A stretch of 64,000 nt of DNA from Hippopus hippopus (lineage: Eukaryota; Mollusca; Bivalvia; Cardiida; Cardiidae): NCBI GenBank assembly GCA_946811185.2, contig OX328109.1, forward strand, positions 37,308,129-37,372,128, written 5' to 3'. Within the stretch, counting starts at the first letter, position 1. The number at the start of each line of letters is the position of its first letter. The notes under the pieces were generated by a model, which was given only the letters and a program-made list of their open reading frames with translations, did no database searches and had not been told where the DNA came from. Below are positions 55,801-64,000 of this stretch, one piece after another. A program made the position numbers and the translations under genes.

Positions 55801-58800
55801 AGAGTGTACACACATTTTTTCTTAGATATTTTTACCTATCAACCTTGTTTTTGACCCTACTTGACCCATTTCCTAACTAGTCCATGATATTATCAAGACA
55901 AACACTGTGATCAACTGTCATAAGTTTTAAAGTAAAAATTTGGCCTCTAGAGTGTACACAGAGTTTTTTGGAGAGCTGTGCGTCATACCATACAGCTGTG
56001 AGTTAATAAAACGCGTTCATTCACATGGCCTATTCCAAAATCTAAGGAAGCTGGTCGAAATATGCTCATGTAGACATATAGTAGTAGGTTATTGTCGTTC
56101 TAGTTTACTATGGTGTTATAAAGGCCCTAGGGTATTGATTAGCGGTACCAATGCTTGTATATTAGCGTCAAAAATGTGCCATCAAACAGGCCAGCAGGGT
56201 CCCGCCAAATAAATGTCCACATTTTTGACCAATCACAAATTAACAACCATTCATTCAATTTCATCATTCCAAGAACTACCGTGGGTCAAAAGCCAGCGCA
56301 ATCAGCTATGACAAAAAAAGAAGTTTTCATCAGTAGTCATTTACTCCACAAAATAATTAACAGTGGTTCCTTTTTATCGTTTACAAACTGTGTCCAATTC
56401 TTTGTAACCCTCCCCCTCCCATTTGCCACCATATTCTATCTCCATGTCTTAGTCTTACCTGCCTCCAGTCTCTTTGAAATTCTTTCCTTTGATTTGAAAA
56501 TGTCCAAGATTGACATATTTGGTAAATAGGTCAGAGAGCAAGAAGAAAGGAGAATATATTGTTATAATTTCAAATTTAAATATTTACAACACAATCTGAA
56601 GTTTTGATGACCCTGACAAAAAAGTTTTTAAAAAACATTGAAAGAAAGGAAAAAAAACTGCTGGTAATCTGCATTTCCCCTATTCCTACAATTGTTTTCT
56701 ACCCTTTCAAATGCAAATCCAATCAGTTAACCAAATTTGTCGTCTGCAAATGCTTTCAATTTAGACTAGTCCAACTTTTTTTTTCCTTTTTTGTAAAGTT
56801 AAGATGTAAAAACATCATGCAAATTGCCCTGAAAGTCACAAAATTTCTCTTGAATACTGAATTGCTAATTAACAAAGATGACACCAGCAAATCTCATGAC
56901 AATTAAGGCTGCAAATTACTTGAATATTGAAATTTATTTGAGTTTTAGACTCATCACCCTTTACCAGACAACAAAACTAAAGACTCTACCATATGGCCTG
57001 CAACACGCGAAAAGGGGCATTCGGACATTTGTGTAAAGTGTTGGTTCAGATCAGCCTGCGCACTCCAAGCAGGCTAATCCGAAACAAAACTTTCCGTTTT
57101 TATGTAATTTTCCATTTTGCGCGACTCTACTGTGGGACAAAATCTAATGTAGTCGTAAAGTGCCATCTCGGATTAGCCTGCGCAACTGCGCAGGCTGATC
57201 CGAGACGACACTTTACGCAAATGTCTGAATGTCCCTTTTTGCGTGTTGCAGGCCATATTAGAAGCATTTGCAGACAAAAATTAAAGATGACTCAAATAAT
57301 GGGATTTGTCTTTGAAAGAGTAGAAAACATTGTGGGAAAAGAAGAAAATGCTGTAACCAGCATTTTCTCCTTTTCCCACAATGTTTTCAAAAGCCTTCTC
57401 TTTCAGGGCTGTTAAAGCTTGGGCTTGTGAGGTAAAAGGTTTATATCTCCAAGAACAAATTTGCAGCAGAAAACAAAATTGATGCTGTAAATTATGGAAA
57501 ATCAACATCAATTAATTCTAACCAATCAAAATGTCTAAATGAATCGAGCAACATGGCTTTTGAAAACACAGTGGAGAAAGGAGAATATATTGGTTACCAG
57601 CATTCTCCTATTCCCACAGTGTTTATTTCCCCTTCCAGATACAAATTCCATTAATTTAGGCAAAGTGAAATTTCAAATGCTTTTGACATAGACAAGTCTA
57701 TAAAATTTTATCCAGCTGGAAAAAGTGAAGGGCTATGAATATTTTACTTTAACTCTTTACCAAACGACAAAATTATAGACTGGTCCAAATTGAAAGCATT
57801 TGCAGACGATAAAATAATTGTGACTGAAAAATAGAAATTTGGTTTGGGAAGGGTAGAAAACATTGTGGTAAAAGGAGAAAATGTTGGTTACCAGCATTTT
57901 CTCCTTTTCCCACAATTTTTTCAAAAGGCTTCTTTCTCAGGGTCATTAAAAGTCGGGATTGTGTGGTAAAGAGTTAAGTATTTTGTTTAAAGCAATTTTT
58001 CCTATACCCAGATGTTTTCAAAGTGGTTTGCTGCAAGGTGCGAAAAGTTGTCTGCAGATGGTAAAGTGTTAACCCTTTACCACACAATCCCAAGTTTTAA
58101 TGACCCCCAAGGAAAAGGACTTTTGAAAACATTGTGGAAAAAAACAGAAAATGCTGGTAACGAGCATTTTCTCCTTTACACACTATGTTTTCTACCCTTT
58201 CAAATTTCCTAATTAATACAACATTAAGTTTGTTGTTTATCGTTTACCGGCTTCCAATTTGGACCAGTCAAATATTATGTCCTTTGGTAAAGAGTTAACC
58301 AAAAATTGCAGTTAGCTACCTTCCTGTATAAGCTCTGCCTGGATGTCCTCAAACAGACTCAATACTTGGTCAATGTCTACACTATCTAAACTGCCTTCAT
58401 CCTGAAAAAGATTTGTTTGAATAGGGTTCCATGCTGCTTTCAACAATGTTCCTGTCACAGCAACTGCTAACATATATGTGAGCCACACTCTGGCAAAAGA
58501 GGATTTAATGCATCTCCGTGATCCATGGTACCAAGCAAGCCATCACATACTTATGGATTGATAATATCCACATTTATTAAACTACCGATTTAACCATGAG
58601 GTAAACTGGTCCTTGGACACACAGAAAATTGACTAATAGCGAAAAGTTTCGGCCCTGGTCAGCCTGCGTGGACTGCGCAGGCTGACCTGGATCGATACTT
58701 TTCGCAGACGCATTAAGCCCCCTTTTCACAGAGCATGGCTCATGTCTATTTTGAAATATTTATATACCAGTTAAGGGCTCTGTTGTGGCTTGCCCAAGAA

Positions 58801-61800
58801 CACTCACTCTTGATCAGTAATGCTAGCCAAAAAAGAATCAGATTTTCCTCATTAAAAATTTAAGTCTTGAATATCCTAAAACAAGCACAGATTACCAGTG
58901 GTATTCTTGTTCTCAAAGAACAAAAGTAGCAATCATCAAATTGTAGTTACCAGTAGTTGGTACTAAAAAAACACTGGCTTGACAATCTTAAGTCCATGGC
59001 CTATCAGTTTGCCTACAAATGAGTCAGTTTGAAGGTCCTCACAGTTGCTATGACTGAAATGCTTTTTTTCTTGAACTACTACCATTCAACCATTGTCATC
59101 TGCTGTTATATGAACATTTTCAGTCCACTGGAAAGCCTTCATCATTATAACTTCCAAGATCATTTTTGGCCAGATCATGTCAAATTAGATTGGATAGTGT
59201 GGATCCATGATCAGACAGTATGCTCTGTGCAGTCTGATCATAATCTACATTATCTGCAGAAGAAGATAACTCTTCACCACACATCAAAATTTTACACTGG
59301 TCCAAATTGAAAGCAATTGCAAACGACAAAATAAATGGAACTCAAAAGTTGAAATTTGTTTACGGAAAGGTATAAAACATTCTTGGAAAAGAAGACAATG
59401 CTGGTTACCAGCATTGTCTTCTTTTTCTACAATGTTTTCAATTGTCCTCTTGTTTGGGGTCATTTAAAGTGGAGATTGTTTGGTAAAGGGTTAACATGTC
59501 TCAGAACATTATAATGAGTTAATTTGTGTTTCCCGATCTAAGTTCTAGTCAAGAGCCAATTCACCCACATTATTGTAAAAACAATCATTTTTCTATTGAT
59601 GTTTTATGATAAATGTCACAAATGATCATTGAGTGAGAAACAATCACTGTAGCTGAATAACCCTTTATTGTACAAACAAAAATTTTTACTATCCCGTATT
59701 TGACTGCTTTCTGAACATGACGAGAAAGCGAGTCACTGCTTGTAACATGCAATTACTGCTTCTTTTTCTATTTTTTTTTACTCAATATTTTCTACACTTA
59801 AAAACTGTATGTTCATTTCTTCAGTGTTTGCTCTTTATACAGTTCAGAAAAGGCATAAAAAAACTAGTAAAAGCAACAAAACGGAGAAACGTTTGATAGA
59901 GGTTACATGTACATCAACTGATATGTATATAAAACAATGTGGGAAAAGGAGATCTTGGTAGCAACAAGCAATTGCTTGTTTTCCCACACTGTTTTCAGAA
60001 GCTGTTTAATGTAGAGATAAGGTACAGTACCTTCAAAGACGTAACTTGTGCATTAAAATTGGGTCATCTTTAACAATCAAAAGGGAAACCAAATGTAGTT
60101 TTGGGAATAGTGCAGATTCATATCAGATCACAAAGTCTGATCTCGGGTCTGCACAGTCTACTTTTTCAACAGATAACTTTGTATAAAACTTTTGTGATAA
60201 CAAAAAACTGGGTCTTCCCTACGACTCAGAAAGCCTATGTCATTTGTTTCACTGGAACAAGGGTTAATCATTGTCTTTTTGGTGCGCCAGTATTCAATAA
60301 GCTTTACAATTCCTTTTCTCTATTTTCCCAATATTTTTATTCTGCCTACAAAAGCCTGTAGATGAATACTCAAGTCAAATACCCAAATGAAGTAAAATTT
60401 TGACTTCATGGACATTGACTTCCAAGTAATGCAAAATGTTCAGGTGCGTAGCTACCTGTACGCAAAAATGCAGTTGCCTACACTTTGCAAAAAAGAAAAG
60501 AAAGATATTTTTGTCAAAAAATGTCACCAGTGGTAACCAAAAAGCTTCTACAATTCAAGAATTTGGGGGAGGCCCTACAGACCCTCCTGGGAAATCCCCC
60601 TTCCTCCTGTTGGAGCTTCGTGTCTTGGATAGTAGATATACCCTTGTTATTACTTGGCAGAGGTAACAAGATAAAGCTACATGCAAGATTTGGTTGCCCT
60701 GGCCTTATGGTTAGGAACAAAAAGATTTTTAAAGTTTTTTTTTCTATATTAGCCAGTGTAATTTGTGACCCCCAAGGCATGGCTAATTTTGACCCCAGGG
60801 CTATACAGTAATTTAAAAAAGCTTGGTAGAGGTCCACAAGATAAATATACATGTAAAATTTGGAAGTGCTAGACCGTAGAGAGATTTTTAAAGTTTTCAA
60901 TTTCACTTTGTAAACCCACGTAAGGCTTGTGACTGCTGGGTCTGGGCCAAATTTGACCCAAGGGTTACAATTTGAACCATCTTGGTAGAGATCCACTAGA
61001 TAAAGCTAGATGCAAAATTTGGCAGCCCTAGGCCTTACGGTTAGGAACGAGAATATTTTTAAAGTTTATTCCATGTAAAACTTATGACCCCCATGGCAGG
61101 GCCAATTTTGACCCTGGGGCTACTATATGAAGATTTGGTTAAGGTCTATTTGATGAAGCTACATGCCAAATTAGGTAGTCTTAAGCCTTATGGTTAGGAA
61201 TCAAAGGACTTTTGAAGTTTTCAGTATATATGCCTATGTAAAATTTGTGACCCCCCCCCCCCCCTTAAGGCTGGGTCCAAGGCTAAAAGTTGGAGAATCT
61301 TGGAAGCTACATGCCAAATTTGGTAGCCCTAGGCCTTAAATATTGAAATTTTCAAATTTTTCAAACATATTTCAGTTTTTTTTGCCAAAGCAATCATTTT
61401 TTTCTGGAATGAAATTCTTTCAAGATATTCTGAAGAAAACCATAGCAGGATCATTTATGTGAAGTTTTATTAATATTGAATAGGGTAGTTTCAGAGAACA
61501 AGATGTTTGAAATAAATGTTAAAGCACAGACCGACAGACGAAAGCATTGACACATGGATGCAAGATGGACAGGGGCCAAGATGTAAGCTTGCTGGCCTAT
61601 GGCCAGTGGAGCTAAAACAGCATTCTTTTTCAGTGTCGTTGAAACTTAGGATTGTGTGGTTAAGGGTTAAAAAAAGGTACCAGTATGCAAGGATACACAG
61701 GTGTGTTAATGGATACAATCTAAATTGCAGAATATAAAAAGTCATATTGGATATAAGCAATAGCTAGACTTTATGGTCTAACCTACGAAAGATTAAATAT

Positions 61801-61986
61801 GAAACATAGAGCAACTTAACCAACCTCAATGTCAAGTTCCTTCTGATGGTCTTGTTCAGCTCTTAGAGTTTTCCATTCCTCTTTCATGAGATCTTCAATG
61901 AAAGTGTCCTGTTCTGTGGGTGTCTGAATATTTCTAAACTTTGCCCTCAACTTTTCCCGACTGTCTCTGAGTCTGTCCATACATCT
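49819..61986 (-). CDS. RPAIN: RPA-interacting protein, exons 2 to last (5' exon missing from window)
   Basis: RPAIN binds replication protein A and carries it into the nucleus with importin-beta. Exons in transcript order: 61986-61825, 58401-58320, 53632-53512, 51755-51692, 50777-50640, 49848-49819. All have AG/GT borders and matching phases, giving 198 residues plus stop. Identified by RCMDRLRDSREKLRAKFR near the N-terminus, DLMKEEWKTL, the acidic linker DSVDIDQVLSLFEDIQAELI, FEQSLHFEEKSL, and a C-terminal cysteine-rich zinc region: CPLC, CSCG, EHGHGC and MTCQTCDWM. This mirrors the CPVC, CQCG, EHSAHC and MSCLACDTW pattern of the vertebrate protein. By comparison about 25-30 N-terminal residues are missing. 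No matching exon was recognised between 61987 and 64000, so it is probably beyond the right edge. Confidence 0.92.
50136..50240 (-). mobile_element. TTAA-A element fragment
   Basis: TTTTACCACAAAATCCTGTG, GACCCTGGGGAAAAAGGCTT. RPAIN last intron. Confidence 0.6.
50640..50777 (-). CDS. RPAIN: RPAIN exon with HxxC and TC motifs
   Basis: Encodes QDCLTLANVKMILDKGLVEH, GHGCESEPNFSLISET and LLMTCQ. Donor GTGAAC. The HGHGC segment corresponds to HSAHC in the vertebrate protein. Confidence 0.9.
50822..51085 (+). mobile_element. Family D element
   Basis: GCCATGTTCTGGGAAAAGAG to CTTCTCACAGAGAATGGCTC, hairpin CAGGTCAGCCTGCTTGGACG. RPAIN intron. Confidence 0.8.
51498..51660 (+). mobile_element. Family G short hairpin element
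   Basis: GAGGCCAGTGTAGATCAAGA with partner GTCTGATCACTGATCTAC, then TATTTCAAGACTGAAAGTGA. Confidence 0.5.
51692..51755 (-). CDS. RPAIN: RPAIN exon with CSCG motif
   Basis: Encodes SPLFTNKSVIFCSCGMRINT E. The CxC pair is the second ligand pair. Acceptor TTTTCAG, donor GTAAGT. Confidence 0.92.
51791..52048 (-). mobile_element. tRNA-derived SINE, family 1
   Basis: Minus strand: GGTAGCTCTGTGATTAACAT head, GGTTCGATACC B box, body as in the 8061 copy. Confidence 0.82.
52083..52525 (+). mobile_element. TTAA-A element split by another TTAA-A copy (outer)
   Basis: Outer pieces 52083-52161 and 52387-52525; they join at AGATGTGCC|TTAA|ATGTCTTG. Confidence 0.82.
52162..52382 (-). mobile_element. TTAA-A element inserted in a TTAA-A copy (inner)
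   Basis: TCCTTTACCAAACAATTACA to GATGTGTGATAAAGGG, flanked by TTAA at 52158-52161 and 52383-52386. Intact palindrome. Confidence 0.87.
52692..52925 (+). mobile_element. tRNA-derived SINE, family 2 relative
   Basis: Head GCCTCAGTGGTAAAGTATAG, body GTCCTTGGGCAAGACACTTC, tail GACTGAAATAATGTTGAAAG ending in (TCAA)n. Confidence 0.82.
52991..53505 (+). mobile_element. tRNA-derived SINE, family 2, interrupted by TTAA-B
   Basis: CTGAGCCCTGTAGTGCAGTC, then the insert, then ACATACAGGACTTGAAACC, GAAACTCCAGGAAAGCATAG and tail CTGAAATAATGTTGAAAACG. RPAIN intron, ending close to the donor of the 53512 exon. Confidence 0.85.
53016..53220 (-). mobile_element. TTAA-B element inside a SINE
   Basis: 205 bp between TTAA at 53012-53015 and 53221-53224, ends CCCTTATCCTGCTAAATAAC and CTTAGCAGTCTAAGGG. 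Inverse orientation to the 7533 copy. Confidence 0.9.
53512..53632 (-). CDS. RPAIN: RPAIN exon with first zinc-ligand pair
   Basis: Encodes MRMLKEFEIFEQSLHFEEKS and ends KLSTEEVVCPLCK. A composite SINE ends within about 10 bp of its donor. Confidence 0.92.
53755..53972 (-). mobile_element. TTAA-A element copy
   Basis: TTAACTCTTTACCAAGTAAT to CAAGTCTTAGGTAAAGAG. Confidence 0.82.
54083..54302 (+). mobile_element. TTAA-A element, representative full copy
   Basis: A 220-bp non-autonomous element between TTAA at 54079-54082 and 54303-54306. Ends read CTCTTTACCAAACGA and TTGTTTGGTAAAGGG. The centre is a palindrome of two arms of about 34 bp running outward from GCTGGTAACCAGC through GGAGAAAA and TTGTGGGAAAA. 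The two outer arms differ, which lets copies be oriented: plus means the arm with AAATTGAAAGCATTTGCAGA is on the left. TTAA duplication and a terminal CCC/CTC are typical of piggyBac-type MITEs. No coding capacity. Confidence 0.9.
54788..55011 (+). mobile_element. TTAA-A element copy
   Basis: TAACCCTTTACCAGACGACA to ACTGTGCGGTAAATGG. TTAA 55012-55015 is shared with the next element. Confidence 0.85.
55016..55215 (+). mobile_element. TTAA-C element, full copy
   Basis: 200 bp between TTAA at 55012-55015 and 55216-55219; hairpin GATCAGACTGCACAGAACAT / TGCAGTCTGACC, as in the 25913 copy. Confidence 0.75.
55268..55965 (-). repeat. Tandem array of about 120-150 bp units
   Basis: Starts AACAAGAGGGCCACGATGGC and repeats GTGGCCTCTAGAGTGTATAC and ACCCATTTTCAAA-type motifs five to six times. 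These are the reverse complement of the unit at 27005-28215. RPAIN intron. Confidence 0.88.
56588..56804 (-). mobile_element. TTAA-A element, diverged
   Basis: ACACAATCTGAAGTTTTGAT, TTTTCTACCCTTTCAAATGC, GTCGTCTGCAAATGCTTTCA. Ends TTTGTAAAGTTAA. Confidence 0.7.
56955..57440 (+). mobile_element. TTAA-A element split by a family E insertion
   Basis: CATCACCCTTTACCAGACAA to ACTCTACCATAT, resuming TTAGAAGCATTTGCAGACAA after the insert, with an intact palindrome. Confidence 0.85.
56995..57254. mobile_element. Family E GC-rich palindromic element, full copy
   Basis: 260 bp with ends GGCCTGCAACACGCGAAAAG and, inverted, GGCCTGCAACACGCAAAAAG, flanked by ATAT on both sides (56991-56994, 57255-57258). 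Internal hairpins such as GCCTGCGCAACTGCGCAGGC. Confidence 0.9.
57553..57730 (-). mobile_element. TTAA-A element, partial
   Basis: GGCTTTTGAAAACACAGTGG, GGTTACCAGCATTCTCC, AAATGCTTTTGACATAGACA. Confidence 0.65.
57753..57973 (+). mobile_element. TTAA-A element, full copy
   Basis: Flanked by TTAA at 57749-57752 and 57974-57977. Both termini and the central palindrome are intact apart from a few substitutions. Confidence 0.9.
58073..58294 (-). mobile_element. TTAA-A element, full copy
   Basis: TTAA at 58069-58072 and 58295-58298. CCCTTTACCACACAATCCCA to TCCTTTGGTAAAGAG. Lies 22 bp from the RPAIN exon at 58320. Confidence 0.87.
58320..58401 (-). CDS. RPAIN: RPAIN acidic linker exon
   Basis: Encodes DEGSLDSVDIDQVLSLFEDI then QAELIQE, phase 0 in and phase 1 out. 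A TTAA-A element ends about 22 bp downstream of its donor. Confidence 0.88.
58479..58743 (+). mobile_element. Family D element, full copy
   Basis: TGAGCCACACTCTGGCAAAA to CTTTTCACAGAGCATGGCTC; hairpin GGTCAGCCTGCGTGGACTGC. About 78 bp upstream of the 58401 exon boundary. Confidence 0.83.
59267..59494 (+). mobile_element. TTAA-A element copy
   Basis: AACTCTTCACCACACATCAA to TTGTTTGGTAAAGGGTTAA; hairpin GACAATGCTGGTTACCAGCA. Confidence 0.85.
60427..61625 (+). repeat. Dispersed repeat with about 160-bp internal tandem units
   Basis: Four to five units share GGCCTTATGGTTAGGAAC, TTTTTAAAGTTTT, TTTGTGACCCCC and CATGCAAAATTTGGTAG. It ends near GGCCTATGGCCAGTGGAGCT. Open frames across it (e.g. 160 codons on the minus strand at 60514-60996) look incidental. 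RPAIN intron. Confidence 0.8.
61626..61669 (+). mobile_element. TTAA-A element right-end fragment
   Basis: TTTTTCAGTGTCGTTGAAAC to GATTGTGTGGTTAAGGGTTAA. Confidence 0.6.
61825..61986 (-). CDS. RPAIN: RPAIN exon (N-terminal helix)
   Basis: Encodes 54 residues from RCMDRLRDSREKLRAKFRNI through EDLMKEEWKTLRAEQ. The acceptor CAG places the exon start right after the conserved glutamine codon position. Donor GTTGGT. Confidence 0.9.
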
Positions 61987-62074
61987 CTGGGAATACAAAT
62001 ATAAACATATCAGAATCTCTAAAATACTTGTCCTCCCCTCTTGGATGCCATGTCAGTAAATACATTGACATAAA

Positions 62075-62170
62075 TCTTTATCAGACAAAACTGTCAGACT
62101 TGTGCAACTGAAAGCAGTAACCGTTGCCAATGACAAAGGAAATGTGGCTAACATAATGAAATTTTTCTAC
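62075..62170 (+). mobile_element. TTAA-A element left-end fragment
   Basis: TTATCAGACAAAACTGTCAG, GTGCAACTGAAAGCAG, AATGTGGCTAACATAATGAA. Confidence 0.55.
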
Positions 62171-62395
62171 AGACTAAGAGTCGCCAAGTCTGGTTTTGAA
62201 GGTCATGGGTTCAAGTCCAACCTGAGTAATTTTTAGTCCAGAAGATTTTTTTGTTTTTCCACATTTAAGAATAAACAGTCATGTCCCTGTGATTTTTGCT
62301 TTCAGAATGTCAACTTTCTCCCTGCCATAAATCTGGCATCAGAATTTGGATTAATGTTCCTTTGATATCTGTAGCAAGTTTGAAGAATCAATATC

Positions 62396-62835
62396 TACAC
62401 AAGTGTAGACTGGTCCAAATTGAAAGCATTTGCACAACACAAATTGAATGTGGCATAAATGATCACATTTGTATCAGAAAGGGTTGAGAACATTGTGGGA
62501 AAAGGAGAAAATGCTAGTTACCAGGGTTATTATTTTGTTTGTATAGTTTGTACCGGAGTTTAACACCGTTTTATCAGCTAAGTTCATTATCATGGCGGTC
62601 TGTGCACCTCAGCAAGTGTTTGCTGGCTTTCTCATACCAGTACTGACACAATTTTCTTTCCAAGCCACTGATTACTTTTCTCGCATGCATCAGAGGTGAG
62701 AGGCGAAAAATCACGAGAAAATTTGCCTCATCCAAGTATTGAACCACAAGGTCACCAGTCAGATACACTATCCCCTGAGCTACCCGTCCGGGCTTCAGGG
62801 TCATTAACACCCAGGACTATGTGGTAAAGGGCTAA
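62396..62835 (+). mobile_element. TTAA-A element split by a SINE
   Basis: GTGTAGACTGGTCCAAATTG to GCTAGTTACCAG at 62524, then the SINE, then CAGGGTCATTAACACCCAGG to TATGTGGTAAAGGGCTAA. The right palindrome arm was lost at the insertion. Confidence 0.82.
62536..62793 (-). mobile_element. tRNA-derived SINE, family 1
   Basis: Minus strand: AGCCCGGACGGGTAGCTCAG head and CTGATGCATGCGAGAAAAGT body. Inserted in a TTAA-A copy. Confidence 0.87.
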
Positions 62836-63557
62836 TGTCCAGACAATGTGTGGTATACCATGTTGACAGAGTGACTGACAAACCCAAAAACTGATATTAA
62901 AGCATAGCAAAACCCCTTGCTTCAAAGGATTCATATAGATAAAGTAAAATAAATCATATATTCAATGTAAGACATATGCAAGACATCTTATATACATGTA
63001 CTGCATTACATAGATACATGTCAAAGTTTGTCACAAAACAATTGCATGTGATGCACATGTCTAAACTTTCTGGTAAAATGATAAGGGTCATGTAAGTTTC
63101 TGTGCTGGAAAGAAATGCATTTATTGGATTTATTTGCCAAGAATGTATAGGAAATTTGTTGACTAGACCTACATGAAGATTGCAATTTTAGAAACTGTCA
63201 AGGTTTTAATACAGATTTTCCACATCTGAATTTGATTGATTCCTTTTTAGAGAGACAAAATTGGAAATCCAAGACAGTTTCGGATTTTTGAGAAAAAAGA
63301 ATAATTAAGTATCTCTTGTTGAAGAATCATTGATGTCTTTTTGTTTAAGTTTTGTCGCAGAAAGCATCATAATTATCTATACCAGAATTTAATCCTCTTT
63401 GTGCAAAGCACAACATGTATAACTCTTCTTTTAGCAGTGCAAATCAAAATTAGACTGCACAGAATGTGCAATCTGATCTTTGAACAACAATGTCTGTTTT
63501 TGTGTGAGATATTCTGCCAAATAGCAACCTTCATGTAACAGGCTGATAATTAAATCT

Positions 63558-63776
63558 TAACTCTTTACCAAACGATAAAATTCTTACACTTTCAAATTGA
63601 AAGCATTTGCAGGCAACAGATTTGAATTTGGTACAAATGAGCTGAAGTTCTCTGATAGGGTAGAAAACATTGTGGGAAAAGGAGAAAATGCTGGTTACCA
63701 GCATTTTCTCCTTTTTCCACAATGTTTTCAAACTCCCTCTTTCTCGGGGTTGTTAAAATTGTGTGGATTAAAGGGC
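63558..63776 (+). mobile_element. TTAA-A element copy
   Basis: TTAACTCTTTACCAAACGAT, intact palindrome; right end shortened to TTGTGTGGATTAAAGGG. Confidence 0.85.
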
Positions 63777-63797
63777 CGTTCACTACAGTAGTTATCT

Positions 63798-63960
63798 TTG
63801 TGGCCAGTGTAGATCAACATCAGACTACACAAAACATGAAGTATGACACTCAACAAAAAAAGCAACCACGAAATTGCAATTTTTTTGTTTGTTTTATTTT
63901 GGACTGAAAAAAGCTATTTGATTTATTCCGCACTTAATTAAATAATTAACCTGTCCAGGC
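63798..63960 (+). mobile_element. Family G short hairpin element
   Basis: GTGGCCAGTGTAGATCAACA then AAAGCAACCACGAAATTGCA, the same order as the copy at 19023. Confidence 0.5.
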
Positions 63961-64000
63961 CACAGATCAAACTCATGACCTCCAGGTACAAAAGCAAACA

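Larger units (their letters stand above)
61987..64000. other. Presumed RPAIN first intron
   Basis: Holds TTAA-A fragments, one SINE, family G hairpins and AT-rich unique sequence. No exon resembling the conserved RPAIN N-terminus (lysine/tryptophan-rich, ending RQ) was seen on the minus strand. Confidence 0.5.

Noticed and set aside
56993..57415. 140-codon plus-strand frame
   Set aside because: Runs through the family E insert and the TTAA-A palindrome; repeat translation only.
60514..60996. 160-codon minus-strand frame, the longest in the window
   Set aside because: It lies across a dispersed tandem-unit repeat, has no recognisable domain and no splice partners.

Overview
The window is eukaryotic nuclear DNA, AT-rich and intron-rich, with GT-AG splicing. 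It is most likely from a bivalve mollusc. This rests on animal-type nuclear genes with short conserved exons in long introns, and on the style of the repeats: tRNA-headed SINEs, long palindromic MITEs, and tandem arrays ending in an AGAGGGCCA-type motif. The species cannot be told from the sequence alone. Exon models were assembled by hand from reading frames, splice sites and family similarity.

Four conserved genes are supported. (1) Bases 528-12334, minus strand: the 5' ten coding exons of the p70 ribosomal protein S6 kinase; its 3' exons lie beyond the left edge. (2) Bases 14066-33793, plus strand: a complete 12-exon mitochondrial short-chain acyl-CoA dehydrogenase (408 residues). It lies head-to-head with S6K across 1.7 kb. 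(3) Bases 36463-41046, minus strand: a complete 4-exon TIMM22, the channel-forming subunit of the inner-membrane carrier translocase (198 residues), tail-to-tail with ACADS. (4) Bases 49819-61986, minus strand: six exons of RPAIN, the RPA-interacting nuclear import factor, including the stop codon; its first exon is not found here. ACADS and TIMM22 both act in mitochondria, but nothing suggests co-regulation. This is ordinary metazoan gene order, not an operon.

The rest is dominated by non-autonomous mobile DNA. One family, called TTAA-A here, is about 220 bp long. It has TTAA target duplications, CYCTTTACCA termini and a near-perfect central palindrome of about 70 bp. About sixty complete or partial copies occur, close to one per kilobase. 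Other families (TTAA-B, TTAA-C, G, D, E), two SINE families, Tigger-like and hAT-like non-autonomous transposons, foldback elements and tandem arrays fill most introns.

TTAA-A copies often serve as landing sites. They are split by other TTAA-A copies (two cases), a 4.36-kb element with perfect 36-bp inverted ends, a 1.3-kb element, a 302-bp element, a 260-bp element and a SINE. These splits fix element ends and relative ages directly from the sequence. No CRISPR array, functional tRNA or rRNA gene, or intact transposase gene was found.
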